A DNA stretch of 20,911 bases from positions 1 through 20,911 of the forward strand of contig JBFKUL010000018.1 in the NCBI GenBank assembly GCA_041635755.1, in the 5' to 3' direction. Positions 15,064 through 20,911 of this stretch are shown here, piece by piece. Position 1 is the first letter of the stretch. Each line of letters opens with the position of its first letter. The notes under the pieces were generated by a model. It made no database searches. It was not told where the DNA came from and worked only from the letters and a program-made list of their open reading frames with translations. A program made the translations under genes and the position numbers. This stretch comes from JBFKUL01 sp041635755. Its GTDB lineage: Bacteria > Pseudomonadota > Gammaproteobacteria > Burkholderiales > SG8-39.

Positions 15064-16557
15064 ATGTCCCCAGGCGCCATCGCGTTCATCGACCATCTTC
15101 CGGTGCTCCCGGAGGTCATCCTGCTGGTCGGCACCTGCGCGTTGATGATCGTTGACCTGTTCGTCAAGGACGCGCGCCGCGGCCTGAGCTATGCGCTGGC
15201 GCAGGCGATCCTGCTGGCCTGCGCGCTTGGCACGGCCTTTGTGATGTGGGGCGCCGGCGGCAGCCGGCTGATCATTTTCAACGGCCTGTACGTCGCCGAC
15301 CTCATGGGCCACGTGCTCAAGCTGTTCGGATACATCGCCGTGTCGGCGGCACTGGTGTATTCGCGCCAGTATCTGCTCGATCGCGGGTTGATGCGCGGGG
15401 AGTTCCTGACGCTGCTCCTGTTCGCGCTGCTCGGCATGATGATCATGATCAGCGCCAACAGCTTCCTCACGGTGTATCTCGGGCTCGAGCTGCTCTCGCT
15501 GTGCCTGTATGCCATGGTGGCCCTGAACCGCGAATCGGCGGCCTCGACCGAGGCGGCAATGAAGTACTTCGTGCTCGGCGCGCTCGCCTCGGGGCTGCTG
15601 CTCTACGGCATGTCGATGATCTACGGCGCTACGGGAAGCCTCACCATCACCGAGGTGGCGGTAGGGGTCTCGAAAGTGGCGGGGAATACCGCCGAGCACA
15701 CGTTCCTGGTGTTCGGCCTGGTATTTGTCGTTGCGGGCATCGCCTTCAAGCTCGGCGTGGTGCCGTTCCATATGTGGATTCCGGATGTCTACCATGGCGC
15801 GCCTACGGCGGTGACACTGGTGATCGGCTCCGCACCAAAGCTCGCGGCTTTCGCCATGGCGATGCGGTTGCTGGTGAACGGTTTGCTCGACCTTGCCGTC
15901 GACTGGCAGCAGATGCTCGCGATCCTCGCAGTGCTGTCGATGGCGCTGGGCAACATCACCGCAATCGCGCAGACGAACCTCAAGCGCATGCTCGCGTACT
16001 CGACCATCGCGCATATGGGCTTCATGCTGCTCGGCCTGCTCTCGGGCGTGGTCGGCGGCAACTTGCTCAGCGCCGTGGAGGCCTACAGCGCCGCGATGTT
16101 CTATGTCATCGTGTACGTGCTGATGTCGCTGGGCGCTTTCGGCATGCTGCTTTACCTTTCGCGCGCCGGCTTCGAGTGCGAGAACCTGGAGGACCTGCGC
16201 GGCCTCGCCCGGCGCAGCCCGTGGTTCGCGTTCATCATGCTGGTGCTGATGTTCTCGCTCGCGGGCGTGCCGCCCACCGCCGGCTTCTACGCCAAGCTGG
16301 CCGTACTTTCCGCCGCGGTGTCGGCGGGCCAGATCTGGCTCGCCGTAGTCGCCGTAGTGCTCTCCCTGATCGGCGCCTTCTACTACCTGCGCATCGTGAA
16401 ACTGATGTACTTCGACGAGCCGAGGGACGCCGGCCCGGTCCTCGGACCGCCCGAGATGCGCACGCTGCTGTCGCTAAACGGCCTCTCGCTGGTCGCGCTC
16501 GGCATCCTGCCGCAGGGCCTGATGTCGCTGTGCTATCTCGCCATCAGGGGCCTCTAG
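15064..16557 (+). CDS. nuoN: NADH-quinone oxidoreductase subunit N
   Basis: Proximal antiporter-like proton-pumping subunit, 497 aa, the last nuo gene. E142 in Y-L-G-L-E-L-L-S-L and K229 in A-F-K-L-G-V-V-P-F-H-M-W-I-P-D are the expected charged membrane residues. The segment L-K-R-M-L-A-Y-S-T-I-A-H-M-G-F is the standard conserved block in the second half. In many relatives a short DUF2818 gene follows nuoN; here the 63 bp after the TAG contain no such gene and a Nudix gene comes next. Confidence 0.96.
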   Translation: MSPGAIAFIDHLPVLPEVILLVGTCALMIVDLFVKDARRGLSYALAQAILLACALGTAFVMWGAGGSRLIIFNGLYVADLMGHVLKLFGYIAVSAALVYSRQYLLDRGLMRGEFLTLLLFALLGMMIMISANSFLTVYLGLELLSLCLYAMVALNRESAASTEAAMKYFVLGALASGLLLYGMSMIYGATGSLTITEVAVGVSKVAGNTAEHTFLVFGLVFVVAGIAFKLGVVPFHMWIPDVYHGAPTAVTLVIGSAPKLAAFAMAMRLLVNGLLDLAVDWQQMLAILAVLSMALGNITAIAQTNLKRMLAYSTIAHMGFMLLGLLSGVVGGNLLSAVEAYSAAMFYVIVYVLMSLGAFGMLLYLSRAGFECENLEDLRGLARRSPWFAFIMLVLMFSLAGVPPTAGFYAKLAVLSAAVSAGQIWLAVVAVVLSLIGAFYYLRIVKLMYFDEPRDAGPVLGPPEMRTLLSLNGLSLVALGILPQGLMSLCYLAIRGL

Positions 16558-16620
16558 GCGCGTGAGGCAAGCCCCGCGCAGCGTGGCCGCGCCGCCGATT
16601 CAGGCCGGCCGTCGCCGCCG

Positions 16621-17187
16621 ATGAAGAAGGACGATCTGACCGAGGCTTTCATTTCCGGCGAGGACGTGTTTGCCGGCAAGCTGCTGCACGTCCGGCGCGA
16701 CCTCGTGCGGCTGCCCGACGGCAGCAGCGGGGTGCGCGAGTACATCCGCCACCCGGGCGCGGTCGCCGTGGTGGCCCTGCTCGACGACGGCCGTGTGCTG
16801 CTCGAGCGCCAGTTCCGCTACCCGCACGGGCGCGATTTCATCGAGCTGCCTGCCGGAAAGCGCGATCCGGGCGAATCGCCGCTCGCGACCGCGCGGCGCG
16901 AGCTGCTCGAGGAAACCGGCTACGAGGCCGGACACTGGCAGCACCTCGGGGTGATCCACACGGCCATTGCCTACACCGATGAAGGCATCGAGCTTTACCT
17001 CGCGCGCGGGCTTCGCAAGGGCGAGGCGCGCCTCGAGCCCGGTGAATTCCTGGAGACGCTGGAAGTGCCCTTCGGCGAGGCGATTGCGATGGCGCGCGAC
17101 GGGCGCATTACCGACGCCAAGTCGGTCGCCGGACTGCTCTGGGCGGAGAAATGGAGCCGGCCGCCGGCTGCCGCGCCGTCGGAGTAA
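16621..17187 (+). CDS. nudF: Nudix hydrolase, ADP-ribose pyrophosphatase type
   Basis: Cytoplasmic hydrolase, most likely splitting ADP-ribose into AMP and ribose 5-phosphate. The 188-aa product contains a complete Nudix box from G79 to Y101 (G-x5-E-x7-R-E-L-x-E-E-x-G-Y), with the metal-binding glutamates E94, E97 and E98. Upstream are the V-R-E-Y-I-R-H-P-G-A-V-A-V-V strand and E-R-Q-F-R-Y-P, and E-L-P-A-G-K, all typical of the ADP-ribose subgroup. The start ATG 16621 has no evident ribosome binding site. The gene sits 63 bp after nuoN in the same direction and is probably cotranscribed with complex I, an association known in Betaproteobacteria. The exact substrate is inferred from family likeness; other nucleoside-diphosphate sugars are possible, so the gene symbol is tentative. 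Confidence 0.85.
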   Translation: MKKDDLTEAFISGEDVFAGKLLHVRRDLVRLPDGSSGVREYIRHPGAVAVVALLDDGRVLLERQFRYPHGRDFIELPAGKRDPGESPLATARRELLEETGYEAGHWQHLGVIHTAIAYTDEGIELYLARGLRKGEARLEPGEFLETLEVPFGEAIAMARDGRITDAKSVAGLLWAEKWSRPPAAAPSE

Positions 17188-17196
17188 CCGCGGCAC

Positions 17197-17223
17197 AAAA
17201 AAAGGGCCGGCACTGGCCGGCCC
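17197..17223 (-). terminator. Intrinsic terminator of the leftward reductase gene
   Basis: Read on the minus strand, an 8-bp perfect stem (GGGCCGGC/GCCGGCCC, plus-strand arms 17204-17211 and 17216-17223, loop of 4) is followed directly by seven T (plus-strand A at 17197-17203). It lies 34 bp beyond the reductase stop. In the rightward direction the same stem has only an interrupted T-tract (GAGTTTGCTT), so it would be a weaker terminator for the nuo-Nudix transcript. Confidence 0.9.
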
Positions 17224-17256
17224 CGAGTTTGCTTCTCCTGCCCGCTAACCGCCTTC

Positions 17257-20133
17257 CTATCCGCAGACTCCGACATATCCGCAGGCGGTGCAGTAGTCGC
17301 AGCCGTCCTTGCGGATCATGGTGTAGTTGGCGCACTCGGGGCAGCGTCCGCCCTGCATTACCGGCACATCGCCCTTGTGCGCCGGTGCTTCGAGGATGCC
17401 CATCTGCTGCACTGGAATGCCCGCCTCGGTGAGCACCCCGAGCATCGCGTAGCGGTGCAGGATCAGGCGCGCCAGATACGAAACCGTCGAGGGGAAAGTC
17501 TGCTGCTTCTTCTCCCCGGGCACGAACGCCATGAAGTCGCCCAGCGGCTCCGGGAATTCAAGCAGCTTGCGCAGCTTCATGCCGATCCAGGCGGGATCCA
17601 GCACCCGCATGTCGAGCGACAGGATCTTGCACAGCCCGTCGAGCGTCCTCGGGTATTCGCCCGAGAGCCACATCGAATACGGCCGAGTGATCCCGTTCGG
17701 CAGCGTGATTTCCTTGAGGCCGATGACAAAGTCGTCCCCGGTACGCGGATTGAGCACGTCCACGGTCCAGGACATGGTGCCGTCGGTGCCGGTCTTGGGC
17801 TCCTTGCGGCTGAACATCGCATCGAGCACCGGCGTCGGCTCGCCTTCGGCAAGCGCGCCGAGCTGCTCGGCGCGCCAGCGCACCACCTGCGCGAACGCCG
17901 AGACGATCGAGGGCATGCGCTTGCGTTCGCCATGCGGCGGGAAAGGCATCTCGAAGGCGTCGTCGCCCGCGGCCTTGGCGAGGGTCTCGAGCTTGAGCTT
18001 GAGCCAGCCCGCGTCGTTTGCGCGCATATCCATCGACAGCGTCTTCGCCAGGGCGCCCAGGCCGCGCGGCTGCTCGCTGCCGTTGACCCATGCCTCGAAG
18101 GCGTGCGGCCGGCCGTTCTCGACATGGCCGACGAACACCGCGAAGTGGTAGTGCGGGTGCTCGATCATATAGGTCCACGCCGGGTTGCCTGCCGAAAGGT
18201 CCGGGCGTCCCGGCCAGCGCAGGCTCGCCAGCACCGGCTCGGGTACCGACTTGATCTGGATGCGCCGGTTGCGGTCATCGACGCGGAAATCCTGCGGCAG
18301 GGCGTGTGCGCCTGGCACTACGTCTGCCGCCGGCTTGTCGACCGAGAGCACCGAGCCGAGCACCTTGTTCGGTCGGTAGGTCGCGAGCCCCTTGAGGCCG
18401 GACTTCCACGCATGGAAGTAGAGGTCCTGGAAGTCCTCGTAGGGGTAATCCTCGGGCACGTTCACCGTCTTGGAGATGCTGGTGTCGACGAATGGTGCGA
18501 CCGCGGCGACCATCTGTTCGTGTGCCTTGGCGGTGATCTCGAGCGCCGTCACGAAATAAGCGGGCAGGTTCTCCATGTCGCCGCCCGCGGCCTTGTAGCG
18601 CCGCCACGCGTGGTCCTCGACCGGGAACTCCTTCAGCGTGCCGTCCGGCATGCGCTTCTTGCGCGTATACGTCCACGAGAACGGCGGCTCGATGCCGTTC
18701 GAGGCGTTGTCGGCGAAGGCGAGGCTGATGGTTCCCGTAGGCGCGATCGACAGCAGGTGCGAATTGCGGATGCCGTGCCGGCGGATCAGCGCCTTGAGCT
18801 CCTCGGGCAGGCGTGCCGCAAAGCTCGTGCCCGAAAGATAGAGATCGGCATTGAACAACGGGAATTGCCCGCGCTCGCGCGCCAGTTCGGCGCTCGCCCG
18901 ATAGGCGAAGTCGCGCATCGATTCGGCGATCCTGGCGCCGGTGCGGCGTGCTTCCTCCGTGTCGTAGCGCAGGCGCAGCATGATGAGCGCGTCGCCGAGC
19001 CCGGTGAATCCGAGCCCGACGCGGCGTTTGGCCATCGCCTCGCTGCGCTGCTGCTCGAGCGGCCAGGCGGTGACGTCGAGCACGTTGTCGAGCATGCGTA
19101 CCGAGACTTCGACCACCTTGGCAAAGCGCTCGAAGTCGAAGCGCGCCTTGTCGCTGAAGGGCTGGCGCACGAAGCGCGTCAGGTCGATCGATCCCAGGCA
19201 GCAGCAGCCGTAGGGCGGCAGCGGCTGCTCGGCGCAGGGTTTGGTGGCCTCGATCGACTCGCAGTAGTTCAGGTTGTTGTCGCGGTTGATGCGGTCGAGG
19301 AAAAGAATCCCCGGCTCGGCGTGATCGTAGGTCGAGCGCATGATCTGGTCCCACAGGTCGCGCGCCCGCAGCTTCCGGTAGACCCATAGGCCGTCGTCGC
19401 GCTGGTAAGCGCCGGCGGCGATCTGATCGGCCGAAGGCTTGGCGCGGTGCACCAGCTCGGCTTCGCCATCGGCTTCGACGGCCTGCATGAAGGCGTCGGT
19501 GACGCCCACCGAAATATTGAAGTTCGACAGGTCGCCATGGTCCTTGGCGTGGACGAAGGCCTCGACGTCCGGGTGGTCGCAGCGCAGCACCCCCATCTGG
19601 GCACCGCGGCGCGCGCCGGCGGACTCGACCGTCTCGCAGGAGCGGTCGAATACGCGCATATAGGACACCGGGCCGCTGGCGCGGGAGTGGGTCCCCTTCA
19701 CCTCGGCGCACTTGGGCCGGATCGATGAGAAGTCGTAACCCACGCCGCCGCCGCGACGCATGGTTTCGGCCGATTCCTGCAGCGCCGTGTAGATGCCGGG
19801 GCGCCCCTCCACGATCTCGGAGATCGAGTCGCCGACCGGTTGCACGAAGCAGTTGATCAGCGTGGCCTGCATCTGGATGCCGGCCGCCGAATTGATGCGC
19901 CCCGCGGGGATGAAGCCTTCTTCCTGCGCGGCGAGGAAGCGCTTTTCCCACAGGGCGCGCTTGTCTTCGTGCTCGACCTGCGCCAGGGCGCGCGCCACGC
20001 GCCGGCGCACGTCCGCCACCGAGGTTTCCTTGCCCTTGGCGTACTTCTCGAGCAGCGAGTCGCGGCAGATTTCCTGTTCGTCGAGCTGGGCTGCGCCAGC
20101 GATGGCTACGGTGCCGGTTTCGGATGTTTCCAT
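17257..20133 (-). CDS. nrdJ: Adenosylcobalamin-dependent (class II) ribonucleotide reductase
   Basis: Reduces ribonucleotides to deoxyribonucleotides with coenzyme B12 as radical source, without oxygen and without a separate radical subunit. The 958-aa product shows C95 (L-I-N-C-F), the active-site loop K298-P-C300-A-E302-Q-P-L, C311 in the Cys triplet 310-312 before L-G-S-I-D-L, the phosphate-binding S-I-A-P-T-G-T-I-S (462-470) and S-K-T-V-N-V-P (554-560). C95 and C311 match the redox pair and C300 the thiyl-radical Cys of Thermotoga NrdJ. The first loop position is normally Asn. Residues about 610-905 hold two related segments of the TSCPD type, and the C-terminus is a Cys-rich zinc-ribbon-like tail (C931, C934, C945, C948, C951, C957). 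Start ATG 20133 has GGAAG (20141-20145) seven bases upstream. Regulation by NrdR and LexA is suggested by upstream sites. Confidence 0.95.
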   Translation of the reverse strand: METSETGTVAIAGAAQLDEQEICRDSLLEKYAKGKETSVADVRRRVARALAQVEHEDKRALWEKRFLAAQEEGFIPAGRINSAAGIQMQATLINCFVQPVGDSISEIVEGRPGIYTALQESAETMRRGGGVGYDFSSIRPKCAEVKGTHSRASGPVSYMRVFDRSCETVESAGARRGAQMGVLRCDHPDVEAFVHAKDHGDLSNFNISVGVTDAFMQAVEADGEAELVHRAKPSADQIAAGAYQRDDGLWVYRKLRARDLWDQIMRSTYDHAEPGILFLDRINRDNNLNYCESIEATKPCAEQPLPPYGCCCLGSIDLTRFVRQPFSDKARFDFERFAKVVEVSVRMLDNVLDVTAWPLEQQRSEAMAKRRVGLGFTGLGDALIMLRLRYDTEEARRTGARIAESMRDFAYRASAELARERGQFPLFNADLYLSGTSFAARLPEELKALIRRHGIRNSHLLSIAPTGTISLAFADNASNGIEPPFSWTYTRKKRMPDGTLKEFPVEDHAWRRYKAAGGDMENLPAYFVTALEITAKAHEQMVAAVAPFVDTSISKTVNVPEDYPYEDFQDLYFHAWKSGLKGLATYRPNKVLGSVLSVDKPAADVVPGAHALPQDFRVDDRNRRIQIKSVPEPVLASLRWPGRPDLSAGNPAWTYMIEHPHYHFAVFVGHVENGRPHAFEAWVNGSEQPRGLGALAKTLSMDMRANDAGWLKLKLETLAKAAGDDAFEMPFPPHGERKRMPSIVSAFAQVVRWRAEQLGALAEGEPTPVLDAMFSRKEPKTGTDGTMSWTVDVLNPRTGDDFVIGLKEITLPNGITRPYSMWLSGEYPRTLDGLCKILSLDMRVLDPAWIGMKLRKLLEFPEPLGDFMAFVPGEKKQQTFPSTVSYLARLILHRYAMLGVLTEAGIPVQQMGILEAPAHKGDVPVMQGGRCPECANYTMIRKDGCDYCTACGYVGVCG

Positions 20134-20255
20134 TTTGTTTCTTCCGGTTCTGATTGGGTAGAACGAGGCGCTAAGGATACCGATTCACCGCATCCCCGGT
20201 GTCTCGCATGGCGATTTCTTACCCTACATCAAGTGTCATGCTTAGTCTATTGAAT

Positions 20256-20271
20256 CCACAATATTTTGTGT
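20256..20271 (-). promoter_or_regulatory. NrdR box 1
   Basis: CCACAATATTTTGTGT matches the NrdR box pattern (ACACwATATATwGTGT) at 14 of 16 positions when the W positions are counted. It is an imperfect palindrome centred 130 bp before the nrdJ start. NrdR is the ATP/dATP-sensing repressor of ribonucleotide reductase genes and binds paired boxes. Confidence 0.75.
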
Positions 20272-20286
20272 ATGAAATCTTAGTCG

Positions 20287-20302
20287 CTACTAGATCTAGT
20301 GG
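20287..20302 (-). promoter_or_regulatory. NrdR box 2
   Basis: CTACTAGATCTAGTGG matches the NrdR box pattern at 11 of 16 positions and contains a perfect 12-bp palindrome (ACTAGATCTAGT, 20289-20300). It is exactly 31 bp from box 1, three helical turns, which is the spacing known for functional NrdR box pairs. Confidence 0.7.
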
Positions 20303-20436
20303 GGGACTGGAACCCGCCGCAAAATCATGCTGGCGGCGCCACGATTGCGGCATCCGCCTGATTGAGTATGGGGTTTTCGAGCCGCGGGAAACGCGTGACG
20401 ACCGCCTTCGGTCGGCGATCCTGTGGCCGTGTCCAT
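20296..20436 (-). CDS. Possible small leader ORF (46 codons), doubtful
   Basis: On the minus strand an ATG at 20436-20434 is preceded by AAGGGG at a workable distance and opens a 46-codon frame that ends with TAG inside NrdR box 2. It would be the first frame in a transcript from the SOS promoter. The product (starting M-D-T-A-T-G-S-P) resembles nothing I know, is rich in Arg, Gly and Pro, and has no membrane segment. It is listed because of its position; it may well be chance. Confidence 0.15.
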   Translation of the reverse strand: MDTATGSPTEGGRHAFPAARKPHTQSGGCRNRGAASMILRRVPVPH

Positions 20437-20449
20437 CCCACCCCTTGGG

Positions 20450-20465
20450 CTGTATAAATATACAG
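20450..20465 (-). promoter_or_regulatory. LexA-binding site (SOS box)
   Basis: CTGTATAAATATACAG is a 7+2+7 inverted repeat of the form CTGT-N8-ACAG, the LexA box used in Gamma- and Betaproteobacteria, with an AT-only centre and the consensus-like TA following on the plus strand. It overlaps the -10 of the leftward promoter listed separately. Confidence 0.75.
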
Positions 20466-20486
20466 TAATCGGCGGGACAGTGACAA
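20457..20486 (-). promoter_or_regulatory. Sigma-70-type promoter reading toward nrdJ
   Basis: On the minus strand TTGTCA (plus-strand 20481-20486, 5 of 6) is followed after 18 bp by TATATT (plus-strand 20457-20462, 5 of 6). Transcription would begin near 20450 and give a leader of roughly 315 bases before the nrdJ ATG. The -10 is inside the SOS box, the classical arrangement for LexA repression. A second promoter nearer to nrdJ, at the NrdR boxes, is possible but no clear hexamers are visible there. Confidence 0.55.
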
Positions 20487-20527
20487 GTCCCCGCAGCAGG
20501 TTGCAGTCGCCGGGTCAGATCAGCGGC

Positions 20528-20911
20528 TTAGACGCGTCCGGCGGCGCGCGCGGCGCGGGCGGCGCGCTTTTCCTCGAACCGGGTGCGCGCCAGCTTGAGC
20601 AGGTCGGCAAGCTCGGCATGGCCGAAGCGTAGCGCGAGCTCGACCGCCGTATCGCCCTCCCGGGTGGTGATGGACGGATCGGCGCCGTTGCGCAACAGCA
20701 GCTCGACCATCTTCGGATTACCTTTCATGGCGGCGTAGGCGAGGGCGGTGTAGCCGTTCTCGTGATGCAGGTCGGGATCGAAGTTCATCGCCAGCACGCG
20801 GCGCGCGTAGGACAGGTTGTCGCGATCGATGGCGTAGAAGATTGCGCGCACGCCCTCCGGACTCGCCTCCTTCGGCGTGGGCTCGAGGCCGGTCGGAAGC
20901 AGGCGCACAAC
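20528..20911 (-). CDS. Ankyrin-repeat protein, 5' end cut off by the window
   Basis: The frame is open from the window edge to a TAA (plus-strand 20528-20530), 127 codons; a GTG at 20908 is only one possible internal start. At least two ankyrin repeats are clear: N-G-Y-T-A-L-A-Y-A-A-M-K-G-N followed by V-E-L-L-L-R-N-G-A-D-P, then G-D-T-A-V-E-L-A-L-R-F-G-H-A-E-L-A-D-L-L. A degenerate one (A-I-F-Y-A-I-D-R-D-N ... D-P-D-L-H) precedes them. Ankyrin repeats bind other proteins; nothing shows the partner. The C-terminus is an Arg/Ala-rich tail (E-K-R-A-A-R-A-A-R-A-A-G-R-V) encoded by a very GC-rich stretch. It has the same direction as nrdJ, but the SOS-box promoter lies between them, so they are probably separate units. 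A signal peptide or upstream domain cannot be judged here. Confidence 0.85.
   Translation of the reverse strand, partial: VVRLLPTGLEPTPKEASPEGVRAIFYAIDRDNLSYARRVLAMNFDPDLHHENGYTALAYAAMKGNPKMVELLLRNGADPSITTREGDTAVELALRFGHAELADLLKLARTRFEEKRAARAARAAGRV

Larger units (their letters stand above)
20134..20527 (-). other. 394-bp intergenic region and leader of the reductase gene
   Basis: It contains, in the direction of nrdJ transcription, a candidate promoter with an SOS box, a hairpin (CGACCG arms at 20399-20404 and 20409-20414, loop of 4), two NrdR-like boxes, a short hairpin (CACCG/CGGTG, 20186-20190 and 20197-20201) and the nrdJ ribosome binding site. The stretch 20202-20300 is clearly more AT-rich than the genes. 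I looked for a cobalamin riboswitch (B12 box, GCCACTG element) on the minus strand and did not find one. Confidence 0.6.

Noticed and set aside
20134..20450. Cobalamin riboswitch in the nrdJ leader
   Set aside because: No B12 box or GCCACTG-type core was seen on the minus strand; B12 riboswitches usually control B12-independent enzymes or transport and synthesis genes.
20430..20458. Rightward promoter (TGTCCA, 17 bp, TATAAA) over the SOS box
   Set aside because: The -35 is poor and no rightward gene follows; the next gene is in the opposite direction. The leftward hexamers are much better.
20199..20468. 89-codon rightward open frame upstream of nrdJ
   Set aside because: It runs through both NrdR boxes and the SOS box, starts at a GTG without a ribosome binding site, and has no family resemblance.
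20474..20491. GGGAC/GTCCC stem as a terminator of the ankyrin gene
   Set aside because: Only 5 bp, no T-run, and it overlaps the -35 of the leftward promoter.

Overview
This window is high-GC (the coding regions are dominated by G/C third positions) and carries the gene order tpiA - secG - tRNA-Leu(GAG) - nuoABCDEFGHIJKLMN. From established knowledge, that arrangement, with separate nuoC and nuoD, a NuoB of 158 aa, a NuoI of 162 aa and no N7 cluster ligands in NuoG, is typical of Betaproteobacteria. It is a chromosomal core region. I saw no insertion sequence, integrase, CRISPR array or plasmid gene.

Layout. Positions 1-426 hold the 3' part of a conserved-type protein of unknown function (+). 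Positions 427-810 have no convincing gene, but hold a promoter and a 9+9 bp inverted repeat just before tpiA. tpiA (811-1551) and secG (1570-1938) follow. Then comes a class II tRNA-Leu(GAG) (2047-2134) with a hairpin on each side. The complete 14-gene nuo operon for respiratory complex I runs from 2198 to 16557, with overlapping or nearly touching reading frames almost throughout. A Nudix hydrolase of the ADP-ribose pyrophosphatase type (16621-17187) ends the rightward block. A strong intrinsic terminator (197-223 after 17000) serves the convergent leftward gene, a 958-aa adenosylcobalamin-dependent (class II) ribonucleotide reductase (17257-20133, -). Upstream of it lies a 394-bp intergenic region, then the 3' part of an ankyrin-repeat gene (20528-20911, -) cut by the window edge.

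How the parts work together. TpiA feeds glycolysis, and SecG is the small subunit of the SecYEG translocon. NuoA-N oxidise NADH, reduce quinone and pump protons. The Nudix enzyme probably clears ADP-ribose, a breakdown product of NAD. The reductase makes deoxynucleotides independently of oxygen.

The most interesting part is the region upstream of the reductase. It holds two NrdR-box-like palindromes exactly 31 bp apart (20256-20271 and 20287-20302). Further upstream is a near-perfect LexA (SOS) box (20450-20465) sitting on the -10 element of a good leftward promoter. Together they suggest that one class II reductase is controlled both by the nucleotide-sensing repressor NrdR and by DNA damage. 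In the same enzyme the usual active-site Asn of the N-x-C-x-E loop reads as Lys (K298). Apart from these points the window is ordinary core metabolism, and I do not see a new multi-gene system.
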